DNA of 33,527 bases from Rhodanobacter sp. (GTDB taxonomy: Bacteria; Pseudomonadota; Gammaproteobacteria; Xanthomonadales; Rhodanobacteraceae), in contig SCRF01000113.1 of the NCBI GenBank assembly GCA_004322005.1, positions 1 to 33,527 of the forward strand. The letters are read 5' to 3'. Below are positions 15,617 to 23,712 of the stretch, piece by piece. The position numbers and the translations under genes are program-made. The notes below the pieces were generated by a model. That model worked only from the letters and a program-made list of their open reading frames with translations. It was not told the DNA's origin and did no database searches. The first letter of the stretch is position 1, and each line of letters opens with the position of its first letter.

Positions 15617-16008
15617 GCCGCACCTCCGGCCATCAGCACATAGGCCCACACGAGAACGGTCAACACGACGCTGCCGATCACCGCCAGCCAGCTCGAGCGC
15701 ACGAATTGGGGAATTTCGTAGCCGGCGCCGGTATCCTGGATCAGGTGGCGGATGCCGTTGCACAGGTGATAGAACAAGGCCCAGCTCCAGCCGAACAGCA
15801 GGAGCATCCCGGCCGGGCTGCCGACGCAGATCTTGAATTGATCGAAGCTCCGTTCGCCGCCGGCCAGCTCAAGCAGCCCCCACAGGACGAGCAGCGTGCC
15901 GAAGGCCAGGGCAACGCCGGTAACGCGATGCACGATGGAACTGACCATCTGCACTTGCCATCGGTATACCTGAAGATGCGGAGAGAGCGGTCGTCGCGTA
16001 TCTGCCAT
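15613..16008 (-). CDS. sdhC: Succinate dehydrogenase cytochrome b556 subunit
   Basis: A 131-residue membrane subunit. It begins MADTRRPLSPHLQVYRW, the conserved SdhC N-terminus, with AGGAAA upstream of ATG 16008; the longer open frame upstream is not supported. SSIVHRVTG supplies the quinone-site serine and arginine (S24, R28). FYHLCNGIRHLIQD contains H81, at the position of the axial heme b ligand. It has three helices. The next gene upstream, 110 nt away, is an SdhAF4-like assembly factor. Confidence 0.93.
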   Translation of the reverse strand: MADTRRPLSPHLQVYRWQVQMVSSIVHRVTGVALAFGTLLVLWGLLELAGGERSFDQFKICVGSPAGMLLLFGWSWALFYHLCNGIRHLIQDTGAGYEIPQFVRSSWLAVIGSVVLTVLVWAYVLMAGGAA

Positions 16009-16118
16009 GGCGGCTTTCCTGAGTGGAATCGCTGATGTCGATCTGATGTCCATGTCCGACCTGCCTGCCAACCTTGGATATCCAGGGTGCGATCAACAAC
16101 TGGTGCAGCTGCGCCAGT

Positions 16119-16286
16119 TCAGAAGTCGATACAGCGCCCATTTTTCTCCCAGTCGCCGTAACGGGTGGGATCAAGAGCCGGTCGCTCCGCTTGTGCCTTA
16201 TCAGGCATCGAACGATTGGGCACGACGGTTGATTCCACCGGAACGGGGGCGGGGTTTGACTCGGCTGGCGAGGAGGTATCGGACAT
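16119..16286 (-). CDS. DUF1674 protein, SdhAF4-like assembly factor
   Basis: A small protein of 55 residues: a disordered Pro/Ser/Glu-rich N-terminus, then the conserved C-terminal motif DPTRYGDWEKNGRCIDF, which is the hallmark of DUF1674. The eukaryotic members (SDHAF4/Sdh8) bind flavinylated Sdh1 and help its assembly with Sdh2. Its position as the first gene before sdhC suggests the same job. ATG 16286 is chosen; a TTG five codons upstream is possible, and neither has a clear ribosome site. Family assignment is good; the function in this organism is inferred from family and neighbours. Confidence 0.8.
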   Translation of the reverse strand: MSDTSSPAESNPAPVPVESTVVPNRSMPDKAQAERPALDPTRYGDWEKNGRCIDF

Positions 16287-16455
16287 GGTTTTGTTAGCCA
16301 ACGAAGGTTAATACTTGCTGCTAGTCAGCACAACCTCCTCCTTCCCGCTGGCTCACCACGACGATGGCATCGCCCATCCGCACGATCCGGTGGCTGCCCG
16401 GGAATGATCCGGCACTCCCTTGCGTCCGCACCCGACTACCCCAATCCTTCGCTTC

Positions 16456-17259
16456 ATGCCGATACCTTACCGTGCCGAAACCGTGCTGATCGAGGGGCCT
16501 GACGCCATGGCGTTCGCGAATGCCCAGTTCAGCAGCAAGGTCGCCGCTCTCGTGCCGGGCCGGTGGCAGTTCAGCGCCTGGCTCGATCCGCAAGGACGCG
16601 TGCGCGCGCTGTTCCATCTGGCCCGAATCGCCGAAGATCGATTGCTTTTGCTGTTGCGCGGCGGAAGCGCCGCAACGATGGCCGAAGCGCTGCGACGTTT
16701 TGTGTTTCGTTCGAAACTCGCCGTCACTGCCGCCGCACTACGGACATTGACCACGGGACCGGCGCTGCCGACGCATGCGGTCCTCGACGAGGGCGATTCG
16801 CTGTCGCTCGGCTGCGGCACCCACCGCCTGCAGGTGACTGCCGCACCCGGTGCTGACGACCGTTGGCGCCTGCTGCAGTTGCATGAGGGCTGGCCATGGT
16901 TGCCCGAGCCGGCATTGAATGATTTGTTGCCGCCGGCACTGTCACTGCAGCGACTGCAGGCTGTCGTCATCGACAAGGGCTGCTATCCAGGCCAGGAAAT
17001 CGTGGCGCGATTGCACTATCGAGGCGGGCATCAAAAGCACCTTTACAGCGTCGAATTGTCGCAGGCGGCGGTAAGCGGCGATTCGCTGCGCCTGCACGGA
17101 ACCGATGCCGGCCGCCTGCTCGACGTCGTCGTCACCGATGCCCGCATCGAGGCACTGGCCGTACTGCGCGACGACGCAGTCGCGCAGGCGATCGACGGAC
17201 GGCTAAACGCATTCGACAACAACCTGGTGATGTATCTCGACACAGCATGGCCGGCGTGA
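16456..17259 (+). CDS. ygfZ: YgfZ/GcvT-domain folate-binding protein
   Basis: A 267-residue protein of the GcvT-like fold. The diagnostic YgfZ motif KGCYPGQE is at residues 174-181 (KGCYPGQEIVARLHYRG) with its cysteine C176. YgfZ binds tetrahydrofolate and supports the activity or repair of certain iron-sulfur enzymes, including MiaB. ATG 16456 gives the usual N-terminus; no clear ribosome site is seen, and a TTG 12 codons upstream is less likely. It is divergent from the sdh block, whose SdhB carries three iron-sulfur clusters, so the pairing is suggestive only. Confidence 0.9.
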   Translation: MPIPYRAETVLIEGPDAMAFANAQFSSKVAALVPGRWQFSAWLDPQGRVRALFHLARIAEDRLLLLLRGGSAATMAEALRRFVFRSKLAVTAAALRTLTTGPALPTHAVLDEGDSLSLGCGTHRLQVTAAPGADDRWRLLQLHEGWPWLPEPALNDLLPPALSLQRLQAVVIDKGCYPGQEIVARLHYRGGHQKHLYSVELSQAAVSGDSLRLHGTDAGRLLDVVVTDARIEALAVLRDDAVAQAIDGRLNAFDNNLVMYLDTAWPA

Positions 17260-17726
17260 ATGGCGTGCGAAATCTCCCGCATGCATGCATCTGAAAGACG
17301 TGAGCACAAGCTGAATTTCGGCACCCGGGCACTTGTGTCCGATGCGATCCACCATTAGGCTCCGTCGATCGAATATCGCAGCATCCGGAACATCGGGGTG
17401 CTGAAATACGCGACGAACCGGAAGACTCCGGATCGGCGCGACCCGGCAGAAAGTCGCCGGATGGCATGTCCGCATCGCATCCATACAGATGCGAAGAAGT
17501 TGCCTGACAACACGGCCGAAACGGCCTGCGCAACGCCAGAGCAGCAATCAACCTGACCGGCATCACACAAGCCGATTACCAGCCACAATCCCGTGGCGAA
17601 GCGTCCAACCATCGATTCCGGTTGTGGCGAGCAATCCAGGTGGAACGGCCTGCCCGCCCGTCCACCGCAACGGCGCACAAAGCTTGCAGTCTGCTTTGCG
17701 CGTACAGCACGTTGGAGGCAGATACG
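17260..17726 (+). other. 467-nt stretch without a recognisable gene
   Basis: No frame on either strand resembles a known protein. Visible structure is limited: CATGCATGCAT near 17280, an inverted GCATC...GATGC around 17473-17492, and a 5-bp GGCCG-AAA-CGGCC hairpin at 17514-17526. The last part, with GGAGGCAG before ATG 17727, serves the downstream hydrolase gene. It may hold that gene's promoter and a long leader, or a degraded gene. Confidence 0.5.
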
Positions 17727-18161
17727 ATGAATCTTTCCCTGTTGTTGTGGCTGACGACGTTGTTCCCGCAACCCGTCGCCGACCATGCCTGCCTGGCCAC
17801 CACGGTGTATCTGGAGGCCCGCAGCGAACCCACCGTTGGCCAGCTCGCCGTGGCGGAGGTGGCGCTGCGGCGCCGCGATCGCGGCCAGTGGGGCCACACC
17901 CTGTGCAAGGTAGTCACCGCGCCGCATCAATTCGCGACCACCACTACTCCCGGATCATTCGACATCACGAACCTGCGTGCGTTCGAGAAAGCCTGGGCCA
18001 TTGCCGGCAAGTCGATCAGCAATTGGCAGTTGCCCGCCGCGGAACGCCACCTCGTGGTGCCCCACGCCGATCATTTCGCCACCATCGACATCGCTCCGGC
18101 CTGGTCCATCAATCACCCGAGTGTCACGATCGGAGAACATGCCTTTTATGCGGTGAACTGA
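17727..18161 (+). CDS. SleB-like cell wall hydrolase
   Basis: A 144-residue protein of the Hydrolase_2 (SleB) family, which cleaves peptidoglycan glycan strands. A short hydrophobic N-terminus (residues 1-15) suggests export. The core ACLATTVYLEARSEPTVGQLAVAEV carries the family's catalytic glutamate at E30, and IGEHAFYAVN at the C-terminus is the family ending. Two cysteines (C22 and C60) could form a disulfide. ATG 17727 has GGAG nine bases upstream, preferred over a longer in-frame start at 17622. Such enzymes occur both in phages and as host wall hydrolases; no other phage gene is nearby. Confidence 0.8.
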   Translation: MNLSLLLWLTTLFPQPVADHACLATTVYLEARSEPTVGQLAVAEVALRRRDRGQWGHTLCKVVTAPHQFATTTTPGSFDITNLRAFEKAWAIAGKSISNWQLPAAERHLVVPHADHFATIDIAPAWSINHPSVTIGEHAFYAVN

Positions 18162-18198
18162 TCCGCTCGATACCGTGCGACCCAGTTATCCCGCTGCA

Positions 18199-18230
18199 AT
18201 CAAAAGGCCCCCGATCGGGGGCCTTTTGAT
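18199..18230. terminator. Bidirectional rho-independent terminator
   Basis: A 32-nt perfect palindrome with core AAAAGGCCCCCGATCGGGGG and matching CCTTTT arms, so a GC stem is flanked by A- and T-runs on both strands. It lies between the convergent hydrolase gene (+) and lipoprotein gene (-) and can serve both. A second inverted repeat, AATGGAC...GTCCATT (18236-18265), lies next to it. Confidence 0.88.
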
Positions 18231-18280
18231 TATTGAATGGACATCCATGCATATAGACGTCCATTTGTGACTACGTCACT

Positions 18281-18778
18281 TCAGCGCGCATAAACCTGAT
18301 TTCCGCGAACCTCCACGAAGTCGCCGTTGCGGACACCCGGGTTGTCACGCTGGGTTACCGTCACGTACTGGCCGTCGTCCAGCCGCACGACGATACGCCA
18401 CGCCGTTTCATCGCCTTCATTGCGCTTGCCGATCTGGTTGCCGACGGCGCCACCGGCCACCGCACCCACCACGGTGGCGGCCGTACGGCCATTCCCCTTG
18501 CCGACCTGGTGGCCGAGCACGCCACCGGCCACCGCGCCGATCACCGCGCCGATCGTGCCGCCATTGCCGCTGCCACTGCGGATGTAGACCTGCCGCACGT
18601 CCTGCACCACACCGCAGTTCCGGCAACGGATTTCTCTATTGCCATAGCTGTCCTGCCGTCCCTGGTAGCCGGAGTTGTAACGTCCATCGTTGCCGTACGG
18701 CGCGGTTGCGCAACCGGCAAGCGCAAGGCCAACCGTAGCCGCAGCGGCAAGAGCGAACTTTCTCGATTGCGCATTCAT
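18281..18778 (-). CDS. Glycine-zipper 2TM-domain lipoprotein
   Basis: A 165-residue predicted outer-membrane lipoprotein. Signal peptide with lipobox LAGC, cysteine C23. A CRNC motif follows, then the glycine-zipper segment GAVIGAVAGGVLGHQVGKGNG and a second TVVGAVAGGAVGNQIGK. The C-terminal part (VVRLDDGQYVTVTQ...) resembles the SlyB/PcP group. Its role is not known from sequence; family members affect envelope integrity. It is 44 nt downstream of a related gene, and its transcript ends at the palindromic terminator. Confidence 0.82.
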   Translation of the reverse strand: MNAQSRKFALAAAATVGLALAGCATAPYGNDGRYNSGYQGRQDSYGNREIRCRNCGVVQDVRQVYIRSGSGNGGTIGAVIGAVAGGVLGHQVGKGNGRTAATVVGAVAGGAVGNQIGKRNEGDETAWRIVVRLDDGQYVTVTQRDNPGVRNGDFVEVRGNQVYAR

Positions 18779-18822
18779 GATCCCATCCTCGATGATCTGG
18801 TTTCGAATCGGAACCGACCGGC

Positions 18823-19413
18823 TCAGTGAGCGTCCGATACGGCTGTCACGCCTTCCTGCACCTGCACCCGATCGCCCGGATCGTGATCCATGCGCACCGT
18901 GCGGGTGACTCCGTTGTATTCGTAGCGCACGTCATAGCCGACGATCTTGTTGACCGGATTGTCGACGGTTTCGCACCGGCGTTCCGTGGATGTGGTCACC
19001 TGGCCATGCTGGCGACTGGCTTCGATCCGGTTGCCCGCATAGCCGCCGCCAACTGCCCCGGCCACGGTTGCCAGCGTCTTGCCCTTGCCGCCGCCGATCT
19101 GGTGGCCGAGCAGGCCGCCCACCACCGCACCAATGGCGGTGCCGGCAATCCGGTGCTGATCCTTCGGCGGCGCGGTATGCGTGACCACTTGATCGTGGCA
19201 AACCTGCCGTGGATTGTGCTGTGTCCTGCGCACCGGGTCGACGCTGATGACCTTGGCGTATCTGACGCCGCCATTCGCGCCATCAGCAGCGCCCGAGGAT
19301 GCGGTGCCGCCATCGGAGGTACCCGCATCGGCATTGCGGTTGCAGGCCGACAGGCTCACCGCGAGCGCTGCGGCAACAGTGATACTGAGTGCATTGACCA
19401 TCAGCTTGTTCAT
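18823..19413 (-). CDS. Glycine-zipper 2TM-domain lipoprotein
   Basis: A 196-residue predicted lipoprotein with lipobox LSAC (C24), a low-complexity Gly/Ala/Ser/Asp linker, then VRYAKVISVDPV, the zipper GTAIGAVVGGLLGHQIGGGKGKTLATVAGAVGGGYAGNRIE and a C-terminal domain with YDVRYEYNGVTRTVRM. It shares its design with the next gene downstream, so the two look like tandem paralogues that diverged. AGGAGGAG eight bases before ATG 19413 is a strong ribosome site. Exact function unknown. Confidence 0.82.
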   Translation of the reverse strand: MNKLMVNALSITVAAALAVSLSACNRNADAGTSDGGTASSGAADGANGGVRYAKVISVDPVRRTQHNPRQVCHDQVVTHTAPPKDQHRIAGTAIGAVVGGLLGHQIGGGKGKTLATVAGAVGGGYAGNRIEASRQHGQVTTSTERRCETVDNPVNKIVGYDVRYEYNGVTRTVRMDHDPGDRVQVQEGVTAVSDAH

Positions 19414-19615
19414 CGATCGTCTCCTCCTGATTTGTTGCAGTCTGATTTGTTATGGCAATTTGATGCGGCCATGCCTGCTCCTTCGCCGGTCCACGCAATT
19501 ACCTGCGCCACCATTGGACAGTCATCCGGCTGAATCAAGCCTTGCTCGCTTTTGTTACGTTATCTTCACGTTGAATTTGCAGAAGTTCCCGCTTGCCATT
19601 GGACGATACCAAGTC

Positions 19616-20392
19616 ATGCCCAAGCTCGTCGACAGCCATGCCCACCTCGACGACACCTGCTTTGACGCGGATCGCGAAACCGTGATCGAGTGCGCCATTC
19701 ACGCTGGCGTGGAGAGCATCGTCGTGCCTGCAGTCGATGCAGCCAGCTGGCCGCGGATCAAGGCGCTGTGCGCCGACCGTCGCCCGCTGTTCCCCGCCTT
19801 CGGCCTGCACCCGATGTATCTGGCGCAGCATGCGCCAGGCCATGTCCACGAACTGTCTTCGTGGCTGGATGACGGCATCGCGGTCGCGGTCGGCGAGATC
19901 GGCCTGGATTTCCACATGAGCGGCCTCGATCGGGATCTGCAGCGGCAATATTTTTCCCGCCAGTTGCGGCTTGCGCGCGAACGGGATCTCCCGGTGATCG
20001 TGCATGCACGAGGCGCGCTGGAGGAAGTCATCCTGACGTTGCGCCGGACTGGTGGCCTGCGCGGCGTGGTCCACAGCTTTTCCGGCAGCCTGGAGCAGGC
20101 GCAGCGCCTGTGGAGGATGGGCTTTCATCTGGGCATCGGCGGCCCGGTCACCTACGACCGCGCACAACGCCTGCGCCGCATCGTGGCGCAGATGCCGATC
20201 GAGTTCCTGCTGCTGGAAAGCGACGCACCGGACCAACCGGATGCCGGCCATCGCGGCCAGCGCAACGAACCCTCCAGGGTCGTCGATGTATTGCGCTGCG
20301 TGGCCGCATTGCGTGACCTGCCGGAGACTGTGCTGGCCAGCGCAACCACCGACAACGCGCGGCGCCTGTTCGATCTCGACCGGCACGCCTAA
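19616..20392 (+). CDS. TatD-family metal-dependent hydrolase
   Basis: A 258-residue TIM-barrel hydrolase of the TatD DNase family. All metal ligands are seen: H8 and H10 in VDSHAHLDD, E94 in VGEIGLDFH, H130 in VIVHARGA, H153 in VVHSFSGS and D203 in LESDAP. TatD enzymes show 3'-5' exonuclease or D-aminoacyl-tRNA deacylase-related activity; which of the TatD/YcfH/YjjV subgroups this is cannot be set from sequence alone. ATG 19616 gives the family N-terminus. It is divergent from the lipoprotein pair across a 202-nt spacer and is followed by the efflux operon's own promoter. Confidence 0.9.
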   Translation: MPKLVDSHAHLDDTCFDADRETVIECAIHAGVESIVVPAVDAASWPRIKALCADRRPLFPAFGLHPMYLAQHAPGHVHELSSWLDDGIAVAVGEIGLDFHMSGLDRDLQRQYFSRQLRLARERDLPVIVHARGALEEVILTLRRTGGLRGVVHSFSGSLEQAQRLWRMGFHLGIGGPVTYDRAQRLRRIVAQMPIEFLLLESDAPDQPDAGHRGQRNEPSRVVDVLRCVAALRDLPETVLASATTDNARRLFDLDRHA

Positions 20393-20410
20393 GCCGCCTG
20401 TAGACGCCGC

Positions 20411-20439
20411 TTGCAAGATGGATCCTGCATTGCTATCTT
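20411..20439 (+). promoter_or_regulatory. Predicted promoter of the emr operon
   Basis: TTGCAA at 20411-20416 and TATCTT at 20434-20439, separated by 17 bases, each matching the sigma-70 consensus at four of six positions. The region is AT-rich compared with its surroundings. Transcription would begin near 20446, inside the palindrome at 20442-20457. This rules out the more upstream in-frame starts for the regulator. Confidence 0.55.
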
Positions 20440-20441
20440 TT

Positions 20442-20457
20442 ATTTCATCGATGAAAT
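20442..20457. promoter_or_regulatory. Probable MarR/EmrR operator palindrome
   Basis: ATTTCATCGATGAAAT is a 16-bp perfect palindrome just downstream of the predicted -10 box and upstream of the regulator start. MarR proteins usually bind such symmetrical sites over their own promoters, so autorepression of the efflux operon is the simple reading. It occurs once in the window. Confidence 0.6.
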
Positions 20458-20470
20458 GTTTTCTGGTGAA

Positions 20471-20992
20471 ATGGCAAATTTGACAAAATGCATCAACATG
20501 ATGGACGAAGGCATCGGGCGGGTGAGCATGGTCATCCCGCAGATGCCCGCGGCCGAGGCGCGGTTGAGCCGGCTGATGCTGATGGTCGGTTCCAGCCTGG
20601 AGGAAGAGCTCGAAGCAAAGCTCAAGCCGCACAAGCTCAACCACAGCGATTTTCTCACCCTGATGATCCTTTACAGCCGTCCGGACGGCCATTCCACACC
20701 AGGTGAACTGTGCGAGTTCGCCTCGCAAGGCGCCACCAACATGACGCGCATCGCCAATGCGCTGGTGAAGCGCGGCCTGATCACTCGCCGCGCCGGCGAG
20801 GCGGATCGACGCTGCGTGTTGATCCACATCACCGCGGCCGGCCGGCGCCTGGTGCAGAAGATGCTGCCGCCGCTGTTTCCCCGCATCAGCGCGATGTTCG
20901 CCGGCTTCAGCGAAGCCGACAAACGCGATCTGAACCGGTTGCTGCGCAAACTTGCACGCAATCTCGACCAGTTGAGCAAGGAGGCTGTATGA
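20471..20992 (+). CDS. emrR: MarR-family regulator of the efflux operon
   Basis: A winged-helix regulator of about 173 residues. The DNA-binding core reads GELCEFASQGATNMTRIANALVKRGLITRR, followed by the wing EADRRCVLIHITAAGRRLV. A MarR protein that precedes an outer-membrane factor, emrA and emrB usually represses them and is released by the drug substrates. The start is uncertain: ATG 20471 (GGTGA upstream) is preferred; ATG 20498 or 20528 are possible. The open frame extends upstream only into the promoter. It overlaps the next gene by 4 nt (ATGA). Confidence 0.88.
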   Translation: MANLTKCINMMDEGIGRVSMVIPQMPAAEARLSRLMLMVGSSLEEELEAKLKPHKLNHSDFLTLMILYSRPDGHSTPGELCEFASQGATNMTRIANALVKRGLITRRAGEADRRCVLIHITAAGRRLVQKMLPPLFPRISAMFAGFSEADKRDLNRLLRKLARNLDQLSKEAV

Positions 20993-22503
20993 AGGACACC
21001 ACGATGAAGCATGCCTTGCTCCGCGTTCGCGCGACGCTGGTCGCGGCAACACTGCTGGCGCTCGCCGCTTGCACCATGCCGCCGGCCAAGCTCGTCCGCC
21101 CCGCGCTGCGCAACGATGTGCCACTGGCAGGGCTGACGGCGCCGACCCGTGCCGGCTGGCCTGCGGTGCAGTGGTGGCGCGGTTACGGCGACCCGCAATT
21201 GAATGATCTGATGGTCCTCGCCTTGCGACAGGCACCGGATCTGGCCCTGGCGCAGAGCCGCGTGCGCAGCGCCGAACAGACGGCACGCCTGGCTGCCGCG
21301 CAACTGGGCGTGACGGTCAACGGCAACGTGCAGTACTCACGCCAGCGCCTGAGCCAGCACGGCCTGATCCCGACCCGGTTTCTCGGCCTGACCTGGTACG
21401 GCCAGACCGACCTCGGCGTGCAGTTGCAATACGACTTCGACTGGTGGGGCAAGAAGCGCTCGACCATGAGGGCGGCACTGGACCAGGCGCACGCCGCCGA
21501 AGCCCAGCGCAGTGCAGCCGCCCTGGCGATCCAGTATGCGGTCGCCGACACCTACTTCGGCTGGCAGGCCGACCAGGCGCGACTGCAGCTGGCCGACCAG
21601 TTGCTCGCCACCCAGCAGCAGTTTGCGCAGATCGCCCGGTTGCGGGTGAAACAGGGTGTGGATCTGCCGGACGAGGCACAGAAAGCGAGGGCACAACTGG
21701 CCAAGGTGCGCGAATTGCGCGTCTCGCTCGCGGGCTCGGCACGGATCCGCCGGGCAGCGCTGGCCTCACTGCTTGGCGTGGCCCCTGCACAGATGCCGCC
21801 GCTGCAGGCCCGCCCGCTGCCACCGATCGAACGCGGCATTCCGGCCCATGCGGGGCTGGACCTCATCGCGCGCCGCCCCGACATCGCCGCCAGCCGCTGG
21901 CAAGTCGAGGCCGCACTGCAGCAGACCGACACCGCACGTGCCGAATTCTTTCCCGATGTCAGCATCGCCGCACTGGCCGGTCTGTCCAGCATCGACATCG
22001 ACAAGCTGTTCTCCGCCGGAAGCCGGGTCTTTGCGCTGACTCCGGCCGTGCATCTGCCGATCTTCAACAACGGCCTGCTCAAGGCCAACTACGGCTACAG
22101 CCGGGCCCAACTGGACGCCGCGGTGGCGCAGTACGACAGCACCGTGCTGGCTGCCGCGCGCGAGGTGTCCACACAAGCGTTGAGTGCCGAGCAGATCGCG
22201 GCGAGTCGTCGCGAGCAGCAGGTCCAGCTCGCGGCGGACGCGCAACTGCTGGCCAGCGCGCAGGCGCGCCTGGATCAGGGCGTGCGCGACGTCCGCGAGA
22301 GCCTTGCCGCGCGCGAACAGCTGCTGCAGCAGCGCGACGACGCGACACAACTTCACGCGCAGGCCCTGGCCACCGACCTGGCCCTGATCAAGGCGCTCGG
22401 CGGCGGCTATCGCGGCAGCGACACGTCCGCCAAAGCACCTGCGCCATCGCAATCCTCACCAGCCAACGTTACCGCCGGAGCCGCCGACCATGAGCGCCAC
22501 TGA
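20989..22503 (+). CDS. emrC: Outer-membrane efflux lipoprotein (NodT/OprM type)
   Basis: A 504-residue TolC-like outer-membrane factor. Signal peptide with lipobox LAAC, cysteine C28. Two repeats of the OEP domain follow, with conserved WWRGYGDPQLNDLMVLALRQAPDL near the start, YDFDWWGKKR, and VHLPIFNNGLLKANYGYSRAQ in the second half. It should form the exit duct for the EmrAB pump, as in the emrRCAB arrangement of Stenotrophomonas. AAGGAGG six bases upstream of ATG 20989 is an excellent ribosome site that also lies within the last codons of the regulator. Confidence 0.9.
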   Translation: MKDTTMKHALLRVRATLVAATLLALAACTMPPAKLVRPALRNDVPLAGLTAPTRAGWPAVQWWRGYGDPQLNDLMVLALRQAPDLALAQSRVRSAEQTARLAAAQLGVTVNGNVQYSRQRLSQHGLIPTRFLGLTWYGQTDLGVQLQYDFDWWGKKRSTMRAALDQAHAAEAQRSAAALAIQYAVADTYFGWQADQARLQLADQLLATQQQFAQIARLRVKQGVDLPDEAQKARAQLAKVRELRVSLAGSARIRRAALASLLGVAPAQMPPLQARPLPPIERGIPAHAGLDLIARRPDIAASRWQVEAALQQTDTARAEFFPDVSIAALAGLSSIDIDKLFSAGSRVFALTPAVHLPIFNNGLLKANYGYSRAQLDAAVAQYDSTVLAAAREVSTQALSAEQIAASRREQQVQLAADAQLLASAQARLDQGVRDVRESLAAREQLLQQRDDATQLHAQALATDLALIKALGGGYRGSDTSAKAPAPSQSSPANVTAGAADHERH

Positions 22504-23704
22504 GTCCGACAAGCCGCAAGCCGGCAACAACACCGCCGACAGCGGCATGGCCGCCAAAGACCCGGCCCGGCGTCGGCGCATGCTGCTGATCGTGGCGAGC
22601 GTGTTCGCACTCGCCGGACTGATCTGGTTCCTGCTGTGGCTGCTGGTGTTCTCCACCCGCGAACGGACCGACGACGCCTACGTCGGTGGCAACCAGGTGG
22701 CGATCTCGGCGCAAGTGCCGGGCACCGTGGTGGCGATCCTGGCGGACGACACCCAGCGTGTCGACGCCGGCCAGGTGCTGGTCAGGCTGGATGGCACCGA
22801 TGCCGCGGTGCGCCTGCAGCTGGCACGCAGTGTGCTGGCACAGGCCGTACGCAGCGTGCGCCAGCAGACCAGTTCGGCCAGCCGGGCCGATGCGCAGGTC
22901 ATCGTGAGCCGGCTCGACCTGGCCAAGGCGCAAGACGACTTGCGGCGACGCCTGCCGCTGCTTGCCGCCCGCGCCGAGTCGCCCGAAATCGTGCAGCACC
23001 TGCGCGATGGGGTGGCGCAGGCGAAAGCCGCCCTGGCTGCCGCGCAGGCCCAGGCCGATGCCGCGCATGCCGCCGTCGAGGGCACCGACGTGGCCAACAA
23101 CCCGGCTGTGATGCAGGCGCGCGCCAACTTTCGCGCCGCATGGATCGCCGCGCAGCGTGACGCCATCTACGCCCCGGTCTCCGGCTATGTCGCCCAGCGC
23201 AGCGTGCAACTGGGCAACAGCGTGCAGCCCGGCCAGCAGCTGATGACGGTCATTCCGCTGCACGACCTGTGGGTCGATGCGAACTTCAAGGAAAGCCAGC
23301 TGCGCCGGATTCGCATCGGCCAGCCGGCGAAAGTGGAGTCGGACCTTTATGGCAGCGCCACCGAATATCACGGCAAGGTGGTCGGCATCGGTGCCGGCAC
23401 CGGCAGCGTGTTCTCGCTGTTGCCGGCACAGAACGCCACCGGCAACTGGATCAAGGTGGTGCAGCGCGTCCCGGTGCGCATCGCACTGGACGACCCGGAG
23501 CTGGCCAAGCATCCGCTGCGCGTGGGTCTGTCCACCGAGGTCACCGTCGACACCCGCAATGACACGGGTCGCGTGCTGACCACCGCCCCTGCCCGGCAAC
23601 CGGTGGCGCAGACCAGCGTCTACGACCAGATGGCCCGCCAGGCGGATGCACAGGCCGACCAGGTCATTCGCGACAATCTTGCCCGCACCGCGGCCGCAAA
23701 CTGA
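22490..23704 (+). CDS. emrA: HlyD-family efflux adaptor EmrA
   Basis: A 404-residue membrane-fusion protein: cytoplasmic N-terminus, one helix (about 31-53), then TDDAYVGGNQVAISAQVPGTVVAILADDTQRVDAGQVLVRLD, the biotinyl-lipoyl-like half typical of EmrA, an alpha-helical hairpin (about 95-210) and the beta domain with VIPLHDLWVDANFKESQLRRIRIGQ. It bridges EmrB and the outer-membrane factor. ATG 22490 overlaps the previous gene by 14 nt, and emrB starts eight bases after its stop. Confidence 0.93.
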   Translation: MSATESDKPQAGNNTADSGMAAKDPARRRRMLLIVASVFALAGLIWFLLWLLVFSTRERTDDAYVGGNQVAISAQVPGTVVAILADDTQRVDAGQVLVRLDGTDAAVRLQLARSVLAQAVRSVRQQTSSASRADAQVIVSRLDLAKAQDDLRRRLPLLAARAESPEIVQHLRDGVAQAKAALAAAQAQADAAHAAVEGTDVANNPAVMQARANFRAAWIAAQRDAIYAPVSGYVAQRSVQLGNSVQPGQQLMTVIPLHDLWVDANFKESQLRRIRIGQPAKVESDLYGSATEYHGKVVGIGAGTGSVFSLLPAQNATGNWIKVVQRVPVRIALDDPELAKHPLRVGLSTEVTVDTRNDTGRVLTTAPARQPVAQTSVYDQMARQADAQADQVIRDNLARTAAAN

Positions 23705-23712
23705 GCCACGCC

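Noticed and set aside
17727-18161. Prophage remnant centred on the SleB-like hydrolase
   Set aside because: No integrase, structural, holin or attachment sequence is nearby; the flanks are ordinary chromosomal genes.
19535-21286. 583-codon minus-strand frame opposite tatD and emrR
   Set aside because: Composition is shadow-like; it runs through the emr promoter and several well-supported plus-strand genes.
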